Of a stretch of DNA of 64,000 nt, positions 9,271-18,157 are shown piece after piece. Origin of the DNA: Candidatus Hydrogenedentota bacterium (GTDB taxonomy: Bacteria > Hydrogenedentota > Hydrogenedentia > Hydrogenedentales > SLHB01). The notes under the pieces were generated by a model. The model made no database searches. It saw only the letters and a program-made list of their open reading frames with translations, and had not been told where the DNA came from. Where the stretch lies: assembly GCA_029552745.1 (NCBI GenBank), contig JAKPDK010000152.1:310001-374000 (forward strand), in the 5' to 3' direction. A program made the translations under genes and the position numbers. Within the stretch, counting starts at the first letter, position 1. Each line of letters starts with the position of its first letter.

Positions 9271-12200
9271 ATGCGTTCCAACAAACTTTCCGAATTGGCG
9301 ACTGGTGTACCCGTTCAAAACTGGCTCGTTTTAGGCCCCTTCATTGTACGCACCGGTGGACATTTTGAGCGGGAGTATCTCTACGAAAGAGACCGGATCT
9401 TAGAAATCGACTACTTGGCAGAAGATGGGGGAGAAACCCACGTTATCCCGGAACGTGGTCGTTTTCACCGCAATATAGGGATCGGTGCCAAGCAACTCGC
9501 TTGGTACGAATACCCAAATCCCGACCTGCACGGAACACACCTTGCCGGTGAAATCATTTATGAAACCGTGCAAAGAAATTGCGTTTTCTATGCCGCAGCC
9601 AACATCGAGTCTGACCAAGACTGTATAGCCCTTTTAGATGCTTATCATTCTGGAATGAAAGCGTGGGTGAACGGGGAACTAGTTTGCAATGAACCGTATG
9701 GAATGACCAAAGGTGTCCGCACCACGATGCCAAGCAAAATTATTCGTCTGAGGAAAGGAAACAACCTTCTCCTCGTTAAGTTTCGGCCCGGATATATCTG
9801 TGACGGCATTGATTTCTCTGTCCGGAACGTGTTGGTCTCACCGTTGGTTTCTCAACCGCACATCCCCATTGCCTTCGGAAGAATACGCCCCCTGTCTCGG
9901 TTCACGGGGTCCATAGAATCTCCTCGCCAAGTTTTTGAAACGGCAGTCGTCAATACATCGAATGTGGCCGTGAAAGCGACCGTTGCTGCACATATGACGT
10001 CTTTCCAGGGAGAAGATATTCGGGAAGTACTCTGCGAACCGGGCAAAGTGACTTTGGTGCGTTTGTCGTTACCTACACCTCAAGAAGCCGTCGGTCAAAC
10101 CGTATCTGCCATTTTCCGTGCCCGCGTTTATGGAAAAGAACTTGAAATCCCATTGGAATACAGGGCAGCGACGCCTCCCAAATACGATGGCACGGAAATG
10201 GTACTTACCAGTTTTCATTTCGACACGACCTATCATGAAGAACAACGTGTCTACGCCATGGGGGCATTTGACATCATGCGAGCATACTGTCAATTGCATC
10301 GCAGAGACCCGCTTTTCCGGTCGACAATTTCTGAAATTGACTATCTCAAGCCCTATTTTGACATGTTTCCAGCAGACCGAGAGATTTTGTTACAGGTGTT
10401 CCGTGAAAAGAAATCCAGCCCCGATGTAATGTATAACCAGCCAAATGAACAGAACTGTTCAGGGGAGGCTCTTGTACGGAACTTCCTCTATGGGCAACTC
10501 TTCCACGGAAAGGTCCTCGGAGGCATCTGTTACTGCTACGGTCCCGGCGATGTTTTCGGACATCCCAATCAACTATCGCAAATCGCCCGAAAAAGTGGCT
10601 GCATCGGCATTACGTGGGACAAGCATATCTTTAATTTCCCACCTTTCTTCAACCACCTTTCGCTCGACGGCTCTTCACTGCCGCATAAGAGAGGGGAGGC
10701 AAAATGGGACGAAGTCAATCGGATGGGGCTATCCGTGTGTACCACAAGCATCGACCAAACACCGCCCACGGACTGGCACCACACCCTCGTTCCAAAAGTG
10801 CAGCAAGCTACGTACTATGACCTTATGCAGGCTATCCATCATGATGTGGAGACAAAAGGGGCGCACCTTCCAGTAACATCACGTGACATGTCGCTTTATC
10901 ACGCGGCAACCTCCATGTCACGAATGGACTTAAAGATCGCAAACAGGCTGGGAGAAAATATCTTGCTAACGGCGGAAAAATTCGCCACACTAGCAAATCT
11001 GCTCGGTGCCGAATATCCGGAGAAAGCCCTCGACAAAGCCTGGCGTCAAGTCTTATGTGGTCAGCATCATGATTCTATAACAGGAACGCACAATGAAATC
11101 TCTTTCGTTGACTTGATGAACTCCTATCGGGAGATTCTTGAGCTTGGAACAGACGTACTGGAAAACTCCCTGGCTTTCTTGGGAAAAGCAATTGTCAGTA
11201 AAGACAAGGAATACCCTCTAACTGTTTTCAATAGTTTAGCTTGGGAACGTACCGATGTTGTTCGCGCTACGATAGACTGCAAAGACTTTGAGAAATTCAC
11301 ACTCGTGGATCACCGCGGCAAGAGCGTACCCTTTGAAGTTCTGAAGGTATCAAATCATCAAGACTCTCTCAAGGTCGAAATCCAGTTTATCGCAAAGAAT
11401 CTTCCTTCGCTCGGCTACCGGGTATATTCCATAAAACCGACGACGAAAAAATTACCTTCTCGAAAATTGAAAACAGGCGTTACTATTGAAAACGAGTATT
11501 ACCGGATCGAAATTGATCCGAGCCGTGGCGCCGGCATAGTCAGCTTGTTTGACAAAGAAGCACGAAAAGAGGTCATTGACGCCAAAACCCATCATGTCGG
11601 AAATGAATTGGCAATCTTAGAAGAAGTGCTGGACAGGGAAGAAACACAACACGAGTTCTATACGACGGGACTAGCTATGTTCTCTGCCGACAAGCCGGCT
11701 TTTGTGACTAAAGAGGAGGGCACCATCAGCGCCACACTTCGTTCAAGATATGCCATGGGGGAAATTTGTAACGTCATCCAAGAAATCACCCTTTATAGAG
11801 GAATCAAGAGAATTGATTTCACAACAATAATTGAAGATTACCAAGGTGAAGACAACCTCTTCTGTATCACATTTCCCACTACGCTCAAGGGAGCTGCTCC
11901 CATTTTCGACGAACGGTTCGGAGTGGTCACGCGCAACGATAGCAAGAATTACCTGGACTTCCGAACACATCGTCAAATCATGTTTAGCGATTGTGCAGTC
12001 TATGCAGCAAATAAGTGGATGGAATACGGAGTCAACGCACTTGTCCAGATTGGCCGGAACAAGTATCCCCTGGGTATGGTAGGTATGGTTACCCGCGACG
12101 ATCCGGAAGAGGTTGCTGTCGCTGAATCTCTGCAAAAAATCCTTGTCAAAAAAGGTGTTACCTGCACGCCCTGGTTTGATACGGGCGGACCGACGTGGGG

Positions 12201-13944
12201 TAGCTACTTGCCCCATATGGACGAGGATCTTCTTTACACAAGATTCCGTGTTTCCCTGGGCACGAAAGGAAAAAATGCTTACTCCAAAAAACTCTTGAAT
12301 AAACAAGCCGGCGAGATTCGAAAACGCTTCCACCAACAACTTCGTCAAAAGGGTTACGCATTTCTATTTGTAAAAGACGATGACCTTCGAGATACGTCCT
12401 GGCCCGCGCTGCCTGTCCTGATCATCGAAGCCAAGGATACTTCAAAGCTTCAAAAAGCCATCGAGCAGTTGACCCGTGATTTTGCACAAACCGCGACCCT
12501 CAAAGTGCCTGCCGATTCGAACGCCGTAAATGAAAAAGCTACCGTGGATGACTACGGTGTGGCTATTATCAACGAAGGCACCTACGCCAATAGTATTGAA
12601 AAAGGCGGCGTCATCTGCATGATGCTGGGGCATACGTGCAGGTGGTATGGCGGCACAAACAATTTCCCCGAAGGCTATCTAGTACCAGAGAACAAAAACC
12701 ATGTGTTCCGCTACGCCTTGTATCCTCATGCTGGCACATGGCGCGAAGCAGAAACACAACAGACCGCCTACGCCTTCAATTTCCCACTAATAGCAAGACG
12801 CACTTCTTCAACGAAGCATGCGTTTTTGCCGCCCGAACAGAGCTTCATCCGAGTCACACCGAGCAACGTCATCCTGGATGCCATGAAGCCGTACGGCAAC
12901 CCGATTGCAGGCTTCGAAAGAAATCAAATCTCTTCTGCGGAAAAAGGCATCATGTTGCGACTGTACGACACGAACGGAGAAGACTCTCAAGCCACCGTCG
13001 ATGTGTCGTTTGGCGTCGCTCGTGCCTGGACCGCCAATCTTCTGGAAGAGAAGTTAGAAGACTTGATTTCGGAAAGCAACAGAATCAAGCTGAATGTACC
13101 GGCTTTTTCTATTGAAACCGTTGGATTTGTCCCCGTGACGCCCCGCAAAAAACTTCCGACGGAAAAACTGGGGGTCGAAGCGGAACCTGTACAACCTGTT
13201 TGGGTCCGTTCCTGGGAACATGACGCAGAATCTATGCCCATGGGCTACGAAGCCGTGGTCTGTTCGCTAAGTCGAGAGGTTCATGAACAGGAAGATGGGC
13301 GTATACTTCAGATCACGGTGAATGCCGTCAATGATTACATTGACGCCCAGGTTTCGGGCATTGCCCGACTAATAATTCCAAATGACTGGTCATGTGACGG
13401 TTTGGAAATCCCATTCAACCTTCCCCCTTTGGGACATCAGACCACGGCCATCAGAATTAGGCGCCCCGACACCTCACGTTCAGGACAGATTAAGCTGCGT
13501 TACGAATTCGACGGACAAACCTTCCAGGATGTACTAGAAATCGGCAATGCGTTTGATCTGAACCTTGAGGCCGAGAACCGTGGTGAATGTATTGTTGTAA
13601 AGGTTACAAATCCAACAGATGAAACGGTAGAAGCGGAGGTTTGTTTGGTCTCCCCGATTGAGACGTGGCCTGGCACGCTGGCAGGACCCTATGCGTTACT
13701 CCAGATTGAGCCCCGTACTTATGGAATGTCGTTGGCGCCCCACACATCGGAAGAACGAGTGTTTTATGTTCACAATGCCAGCGCGGAAAAATATTCCTTG
13801 CCTGATTCCTACTGGGCGGTCGCCAAACTAATGAGCAACGGACGTATTCATCTCAAACGATGTGACCGTAGGCCTCCCCGTCGAACGCTCAGCGACCGTA
13901 CGTGGTGGGAGGCATTTCGGGAACGCATAAAGGAAACGGACTAA
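9271..13944 (+). CDS. GH38-type alpha-mannosidase, very large
   Basis: Predicted retaining alpha-mannosidase acting on mannose-containing glycans. No signal peptide, so probably cytoplasmic. Residues 1-210 look like a beta-sandwich (GPFI..., AWVNGELVC, KGNNLLLVKF). The GH38 core begins near 310: FHFDTTYHEEQ carries the zinc H-x-D pair, followed by NQPNEQNCSGEALVR, PGDVFGHPNQ near 424 with the candidate nucleophile aspartate, and GQHHDSITGT near 597 with the last zinc histidine. The beta domain EIDPSRGAGIVSLFDKEA follows at about 750. At 1557 residues it is roughly half again the usual 850-1100. The H-x-D-x2-W motif has Y in place of W. A ribosome site GAGAGG lies 9 bases before the ATG. Confidence 0.88.
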   Translation: MRSNKLSELATGVPVQNWLVLGPFIVRTGGHFEREYLYERDRILEIDYLAEDGGETHVIPERGRFHRNIGIGAKQLAWYEYPNPDLHGTHLAGEIIYETVQRNCVFYAAANIESDQDCIALLDAYHSGMKAWVNGELVCNEPYGMTKGVRTTMPSKIIRLRKGNNLLLVKFRPGYICDGIDFSVRNVLVSPLVSQPHIPIAFGRIRPLSRFTGSIESPRQVFETAVVNTSNVAVKATVAAHMTSFQGEDIREVLCEPGKVTLVRLSLPTPQEAVGQTVSAIFRARVYGKELEIPLEYRAATPPKYDGTEMVLTSFHFDTTYHEEQRVYAMGAFDIMRAYCQLHRRDPLFRSTISEIDYLKPYFDMFPADREILLQVFREKKSSPDVMYNQPNEQNCSGEALVRNFLYGQLFHGKVLGGICYCYGPGDVFGHPNQLSQIARKSGCIGITWDKHIFNFPPFFNHLSLDGSSLPHKRGEAKWDEVNRMGLSVCTTSIDQTPPTDWHHTLVPKVQQATYYDLMQAIHHDVETKGAHLPVTSRDMSLYHAATSMSRMDLKIANRLGENILLTAEKFATLANLLGAEYPEKALDKAWRQVLCGQHHDSITGTHNEISFVDLMNSYREILELGTDVLENSLAFLGKAIVSKDKEYPLTVFNSLAWERTDVVRATIDCKDFEKFTLVDHRGKSVPFEVLKVSNHQDSLKVEIQFIAKNLPSLGYRVYSIKPTTKKLPSRKLKTGVTIENEYYRIEIDPSRGAGIVSLFDKEARKEVIDAKTHHVGNELAILEEVLDREETQHEFYTTGLAMFSADKPAFVTKEEGTISATLRSRYAMGEICNVIQEITLYRGIKRIDFTTIIEDYQGEDNLFCITFPTTLKGAAPIFDERFGVVTRNDSKNYLDFRTHRQIMFSDCAVYAANKWMEYGVNALVQIGRNKYPLGMVGMVTRDDPEEVAVAESLQKILVKKGVTCTPWFDTGGPTWGSYLPHMDEDLLYTRFRVSLGTKGKNAYSKKLLNKQAGEIRKRFHQQLRQKGYAFLFVKDDDLRDTSWPALPVLIIEAKDTSKLQKAIEQLTRDFAQTATLKVPADSNAVNEKATVDDYGVAIINEGTYANSIEKGGVICMMLGHTCRWYGGTNNFPEGYLVPENKNHVFRYALYPHAGTWREAETQQTAYAFNFPLIARRTSSTKHAFLPPEQSFIRVTPSNVILDAMKPYGNPIAGFERNQISSAEKGIMLRLYDTNGEDSQATVDVSFGVARAWTANLLEEKLEDLISESNRIKLNVPAFSIETVGFVPVTPRKKLPTEKLGVEAEPVQPVWVRSWEHDAESMPMGYEAVVCSLSREVHEQEDGRILQITVNAVNDYIDAQVSGIARLIIPNDWSCDGLEIPFNLPPLGHQTTAIRIRRPDTSRSGQIKLRYEFDGQTFQDVLEIGNAFDLNLEAENRGECIVVKVTNPTDETVEAEVCLVSPIETWPGTLAGPYALLQIEPRTYGMSLAPHTSEERVFYVHNASAEKYSLPDSYWAVAKLMSNGRIHLKRCDRRPPRRTLSDRTWWEAFRERIKETD

Positions 13945-14010
13945 CCATTGTTTGATTTACGAATTACTAGAAATGTGCGCTTTTCGATACCAAGTTTCAG
14001 GCAAATATGA

Positions 14011-14016
14011 TATAGT
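14011..14016 (+). promoter_or_regulatory. Possible extended -10 promoter element
   Basis: TGATATAGT gives an extended -10 (TG-n-TATAGT) 33 bases before the next gene. No convincing -35 is seen at the proper distance. Confidence 0.35.
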
Positions 14017-14048
14017 AATGTTCAACCAAACAGCGGGAGGATAGCACG

Positions 14049-14678
14049 ATGATAAAACAGAGAGAATTTGGCTTTCGGTTCGCAATCTTTGTTGCAAGTG
14101 TCTTCGCTGCCGTAGCTGCATTTGGAGAAATCCAGGTTTCCGTAACCATTTCTGGAAGTTTGGAAGAAATGCTTCCGATTCTCATGCAGCTTAAAGAATC
14201 TGGTTCACAGATCAAACTGGAAAGTGACGATGAAGTACGTGTTCACGTTCATAGCGTGACAAGCGAGGAAGGGGACATGCACGTTGGTCAGGAGGCAGAA
14301 GAAGGTAAGGCACCGACTGCATCAAACCCGGCCTTTGTTGAACCCAAAATAGTGCCTGAAGCGGTAAAGGCGGGCGAAGAAATAACATTGACTGTGAAAT
14401 TGGCGGATCCTAACCGCGTGGTGGATACACTTAGTGCAGAGGTGGCGATTCCTAAACCGGTTACGGTTGATTTATTCGACAAGGGAGACGAAGGCGATGA
14501 AGTAGCCGGGGACAACATTTGGACGAGAAAGCTCATGATTCCTGCTGATACCCCAGTAGGTTCCTATGAAGTACGCATCAGCGCCTTTGACGCCGATGGC
14601 AAGCCCATCCAAATCGTAAAACCCGACGGGACTCAAGCACCCTTAATGATAACCACTTTGGTCAATGTGAATCCTTGA
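14049..14678 (+). CDS. Exported protein with Ig-like domain, unknown role
   Basis: The 209-residue product begins with a signal peptide (about residues 1-26, charged RFGFR-like start then FAIFVASVFAAVAAFG). Residues 95-209 look like a beta-sandwich of the Ig/filamin-like kind found in extracellular proteins. The segment KAGEEITLTVKLADPN is followed by LFDKGDEGDEVAGDNIWT and the closing PVGSYEVRISAFDADG, typical of bacterial surface proteins that precede or modulate hydrolases. A good GGGAGG ribosome site lies 9 bases before the ATG. It follows the mannosidase by 104 bases, and its end overlaps the end of the convergent TPR gene by 17 bases. Substrate or partner unknown. Confidence 0.75.
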   Translation: MIKQREFGFRFAIFVASVFAAVAAFGEIQVSVTISGSLEEMLPILMQLKESGSQIKLESDDEVRVHVHSVTSEEGDMHVGQEAEEGKAPTASNPAFVEPKIVPEAVKAGEEITLTVKLADPNRVVDTLSAEVAIPKPVTVDLFDKGDEGDEVAGDNIWTRKLMIPADTPVGSYEVRISAFDADGKPIQIVKPDGTQAPLMITTLVNVNP

Positions 14679-15525
14679 GGTTGTCATTAGGCTGAAGACT
14701 TTGTTGGGTTAGTGCCCGTAACCGTTCTGAAAAATCTGGCCTTTTGCGTAAAGGTTCGAGATGTGGATCATGGAGTGCCTCGGATTCAAATAGGGGGTCG
14801 AGGGTTATCGCCCTTCTCAAATAGTTAAATGCTTCTTCCTCTTTCCCCATCATGCTGGCAAGGCAAGCCAAATTGTAGAAGGGGGCGGGATGATTGGGAT
14901 CAAGGACACTAGCTTTACGATAGCATGCCGCTGCTTCTTCACACCTACCCAGAGCAAGAAGTAAATTTCCATAGTTGTTTTGAGCGGCGACATCCTCGGG
15001 CGCCAATTCAACGGCTCGCTCGGCTTCCGGCAAGGCTTCTTGAAGCCTGTTTTCGAGACGTAACATGACAGCCAAGTCATTATGAGCCCGACTTGACATG
15101 GGGTCTAGAATCGTGGCACGGCGCAATGCTTCTTCCGCTTCTTTCACTTTTCCAAGTCTATACAGCACACCTCCCAATCCATTGTACCCTCGAGCCCAAT
15201 CGGGCTTGAGTTGAACGCACTTCCCAAACGCATCCGCCGCTTCCGAGAGTCTTCCTTCAAGGCGAAGTTGGAGGCCCAATGCATAAAAGGCTTCGGCTGA
15301 CCGTGTATCACCAGTTTTCGCAAGAGTAGCCAGACGGTTTACCAACCCCTTTGTTTCGACATGTCGCAATTGAGGATCTTTGTCTACCGCTGCAAGAAAA
15401 GACCGTACCAGTTCATCCACATTGCTTGAAGAAGGCGCCTCGACCGTTTTTCGTATCGTGATAACGCCTATCGCACACAGTGAGGAGATAAACGCTACGT
15501 ACCATATCAGACGGTGATGCTTCAT
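14662..15525 (-). CDS. TPR-repeat protein with N-terminal anchor
   Basis: A membrane-anchored tetratricopeptide protein. One hydrophobic segment (WYVAFISSLCAIGVITI, residues 5-21) is followed by about five consecutive 34-residue TPR units from residue 78 (AEAFYALGLQLRLEGR, ARGYNGLGGVLYRLGK, SRAHNDLAVMLRLENR, AAQNNYGNLLLALGR, APFYNLACLASMMGK). It ends KRPDFSERLRAL, the usual closing of bacterial TPR scaffolds. I chose the ATG at 15525, which has GAGG 10 bases upstream, rather than the one seven codons earlier. Its role is probably scaffolding of an envelope complex; no specific partner is suggested by the neighbours. Confidence 0.82.
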   Translation of the reverse strand: MKHHRLIWYVAFISSLCAIGVITIRKTVEAPSSSNVDELVRSFLAAVDKDPQLRHVETKGLVNRLATLAKTGDTRSAEAFYALGLQLRLEGRLSEAADAFGKCVQLKPDWARGYNGLGGVLYRLGKVKEAEEALRRATILDPMSSRAHNDLAVMLRLENRLQEALPEAERAVELAPEDVAAQNNYGNLLLALGRCEEAAACYRKASVLDPNHPAPFYNLACLASMMGKEEEAFNYLRRAITLDPLFESEALHDPHLEPLRKRPDFSERLRALTQQSLQPNDNLKDSH

Positions 15526-15631
15526 AAAGGTTTTGCCTCGAAACACCCATCTCGTATGGTCATCGCAGGACCTAACACGCTGCCCCCAGAGAGAGCGAAG
15601 CCGACTGAGTTCCTTGGTATCGAGCAGAAGA

Positions 15632-16489
15632 TCATCGCAGTAGCCGCTCCAATCTGGGATAATGTTCTATCAAACTTTGAGAAACTTGCACCCGCTTTAT
15701 CTTGAGAGCGTGCTGTATCTCAAGGGCATTGACAACCGCTTGTCCGCGGTAGTGGTTGTTCGTGATGATAAATACATTCTCGGCACGCTGCGCTATCCTT
15801 TTTGCTTTCTCTACCCAAAACTGAATTTCTTCTTCCGAATATAAATAATCGTAACGCTGATCTCTCCCCGCGCCGTCTCGAAACCAGTTTTTAGCATTAC
15901 GACCGTGAAGCCGAATGTACGCAAGGTTTGACGTGACAATTTCTGTCGGTGGCAACGACCCCTCAAACAAAGGTTGATCTATATTACAGAAAGCAATATC
16001 CCTTGAGGTAAATTCACGGTGCACAGCCGAAACGTTCCACGAGTCGTGTCGAAATTCCACCGCCAGAGGATAACCAGAGAAAAGTTCAACGAGCCTCGCC
16101 AAGCGCAATCGATTCTTACGTTCACGACGAAAACCCCATGGGAATTGCAACAAAACCGCTCCCAAACGGCCGCATTTCACGAAAGCTTGTAATGCCTTGC
16201 AGAATTGGCTGACCTCGACGGGCTCCAGAGTGTCCGCATTTTCGTGAGTGAACTTCTGCCAAGCTTTAACAGTGAACATAAAATTCGGATTCGCCTCAAC
16301 TTGTTCGCACCAGGAAACCACCATCGACTCAGAAACGAGCCTATAGAAAGTCACATTGACCTCGACCGCGTCAAACAAGGCGGAGATCCATTCCAACGGT
16401 TTTATACGAATGCCACGAACGTAGACGATATCACGCCAGTCGTCGTACGACCATCCAGCAGGACCCACCCTAGTCATATGTTCTTTCAA
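15632..16489 (-). CDS. DUF72 (YecE-like) TIM-barrel protein
   Basis: Belongs to the widespread DUF72/YecE family, a TIM-barrel fold of unknown reaction. Family signatures are present: GPAGWSYDDW near the N-terminus, FDAVEVNVTFYRL, FTVKAWQKFTHE, LGAVLLQFPWGF, LAVEFRHDSW, AYIRLHGRN near residue 200, and NNHYRGQAVVNAL near 250. The 285-residue length is normal. It lies 106 bases upstream of the TPR gene on the same strand and diverges from the glycosyltransferase to its right. Confidence 0.9.
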   Translation of the reverse strand: MKEHMTRVGPAGWSYDDWRDIVYVRGIRIKPLEWISALFDAVEVNVTFYRLVSESMVVSWCEQVEANPNFMFTVKAWQKFTHENADTLEPVEVSQFCKALQAFVKCGRLGAVLLQFPWGFRRERKNRLRLARLVELFSGYPLAVEFRHDSWNVSAVHREFTSRDIAFCNIDQPLFEGSLPPTEIVTSNLAYIRLHGRNAKNWFRDGAGRDQRYDYLYSEEEIQFWVEKAKRIAQRAENVFIITNNHYRGQAVVNALEIQHALKIKRVQVSQSLIEHYPRLERLLR

Positions 16490-16593
16490 CCCAATAAAAG
16501 ATAATTACTATGTTCATTTTGGATATTCTATATACTCTGCATACAATGATTCATTGCCGCAACGTGAGAACTTTCCCTTATAGGAGCAGTTTT

Positions 16594-17358
16594 GTGAGTA
16601 AAGTCACCGTCTTGACACTCGTTCCCAACGCAGGGGATAGACTGGTACGCTGTCTTGAAAGCGTACAGTGGGCAGACGAAGTGTTTTGTGTGGTCGATCC
16701 TAAAACCACTGATGGATCCGATGAAGTCGCCCGACACTATGCCACACGAGTCGTAGTCCACGAATATGTCAATAAAGCCTCACAATGTTCTTGGGCGCTG
16801 CCGCAGATTCAAACCGAATGGACGCTCGTCCTCGATGCCGATGAATGGGTTTCGGAGCCCTTAGCAAAACGAATACGCGACGTGATCGCAACGGATGACG
16901 CCAACGATGGCTATGAAATACGCCGCCTTTCCTATTTTTTCGGGAAACTCATCAAAGGTTGCGGTTGGCAGCGAGACTACAATCTCAGATTGTTTAGGAC
17001 GAAAAAAGGGAAATATCTGGACCGACGGGTACATTCGCGCATCGTTGTCGACGGGAAAGTCGGACGAATCCATGAGCCCATGTTTCACGATACTTACCGG
17101 AGCTTTGAAGAGTATTTTTCAACCTTCCAACGATTCACCACATGGGGGGCTCAAGACCTATACGACGCGGGTAAACGGGCGCACCTTACAGATCTCACGT
17201 TTCGTCCCGCACTCCGTTTCCTGAAAATGTACATTGTACATGCGGGTTTCCGTGATGGACTCCACGGCGTCGTTCTTTGTGGACTGGGGGCATTCTCTGT
17301 ATTCACCAAATACGCCAAACTGTGGCATATCACGTTACAAGAGAAGAAGCAAGGATAG
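16594..17358 (+). CDS. Family 2 glycosyltransferase (WaaE/KdtX-like)
   Basis: GT-A glycosyltransferase resembling the LPS core beta-1,4-glucosyltransferases (WaaE/KdtX group). Seen: SKVTVLTLVPN at the N-terminus, the D-x-D-containing VLDADEWV near residue 83, and the family block GWQRDYNLRLFRTKKGKY plus VHSRIVVDGKVGRI. The C-terminal half contains one or two hydrophobic stretches that could touch the membrane. I chose the GTG at 16594 because AGGAG lies 8 bases before it. The upstream ATG at 16510 lacks such a site and would add 28 unrelated residues. Acceptor sugar unknown. Confidence 0.88.
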   Translation: MSKVTVLTLVPNAGDRLVRCLESVQWADEVFCVVDPKTTDGSDEVARHYATRVVVHEYVNKASQCSWALPQIQTEWTLVLDADEWVSEPLAKRIRDVIATDDANDGYEIRRLSYFFGKLIKGCGWQRDYNLRLFRTKKGKYLDRRVHSRIVVDGKVGRIHEPMFHDTYRSFEEYFSTFQRFTTWGAQDLYDAGKRAHLTDLTFRPALRFLKMYIVHAGFRDGLHGVVLCGLGAFSVFTKYAKLWHITLQEKKQG

Positions 17359-17402
17359 AGCCTCCTTACATGAAAACTAAAAGGACTGGAGACCACGCTT
17401 TG

Positions 17403-18098
17403 CTAGGCGTGTGCCTTGTCACCGCATGTTGAGGGTTTCACCCGGGCGGTGCCCCAGCGTGCCATGATATACGCGCCAACTGCTTCCAACGAATCAAAAA
17501 TGCCTTCGGGTTGCAAAGAGTCTAGTACAGAACGATCCTCATAGCCCAATGTCACACACAAGCATTTCATTCCAGCGTTCCGCGCAGCTAGAACGTCAAA
17601 TCTTGTATCTCCCACGAGGAGCATCTCATTCAAACTCACGCCCAAAATATCGGCAACTTTAATCAAGGGCTCCGGATCAGGTTTTGGTTTCTCGACATCT
17701 TCCCCGCCTACACGAGCTTCAAAAAAGTCCAGGATACCTAGACGCTGCAAAATTTGCTCTGCATAGTACCGGCGTTTTGAAGTTGCAAAGCCCAACAAAA
17801 ATCCTGCTGCACGCAATGTTGCTAAAATTTCCCTTGCACCGGGCATTAGTTGAGTCAACTCACAACAGACCCGACCATAGTATTCCCTATAAACCGTTGC
17901 GAATTTATGAGGATCATAGTCTGTCAGCTGTGCGATCTGATCTTCCAGAAGATATCCAATACTACCGATTATCGCCTTGCGGTCAGGACGTGGGATGCCC
18001 AACTTATCACACGCATAAAAAAATGACGCAACAATAGACTCGTCACTGTCAATAAGCGTTCCATCGAGATCAAAACAAACCGCCCTCAGTGTTGTCAT
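17403..18098 (-). CDS. HAD-family phosphatase (phosphoglycolate phosphatase-like)
   Basis: Haloacid-dehalogenase-type phosphomonoesterase. Motif I FDLDGTLID is at the N-terminus, motif II appears in GFATSKRR, motif III lysine in KPKPDPEPL, and motif IV in LLVGDTRFDVLAARNAG. The alpha-helical cap between motifs I and II has the Gph/PpaX size. Substrate cannot be fixed by sequence; phosphoglycolate or pyrophosphate are typical. The start is placed at 18098, preceded by AGGGA at a good distance. A longer reading would overlap the next gene by 28 bases. Confidence 0.88.
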   Translation of the reverse strand: MTTLRAVCFDLDGTLIDSDESIVASFFYACDKLGIPRPDRKAIIGSIGYLLEDQIAQLTDYDPHKFATVYREYYGRVCCELTQLMPGAREILATLRAAGFLLGFATSKRRYYAEQILQRLGILDFFEARVGGEDVEKPKPDPEPLIKVADILGVSLNEMLLVGDTRFDVLAARNAGMKCLCVTLGYEDRSVLDSLQPEGIFDSLEAVGAYIMARWGTARVKPSTCGDKAHA

Positions 18099-18157
18099 GA
18101 ACAAAATCCCTTTCTGGCGTAACGGAATCGTTGTTTTTGAGATTATGCAGCAAACGT

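Noticed and set aside
11743-12348. Long open frame opposite the mannosidase gene
   Set aside because: It is antisense to well-supported GH38 sequence, has no ribosome site and no recognisable protein features.
17395-17411. Hairpin between glycosyltransferase and HAD genes
   Set aside because: Only a 5-bp stem with no T-run, overlapping the HAD stop codon; too weak for a terminator.
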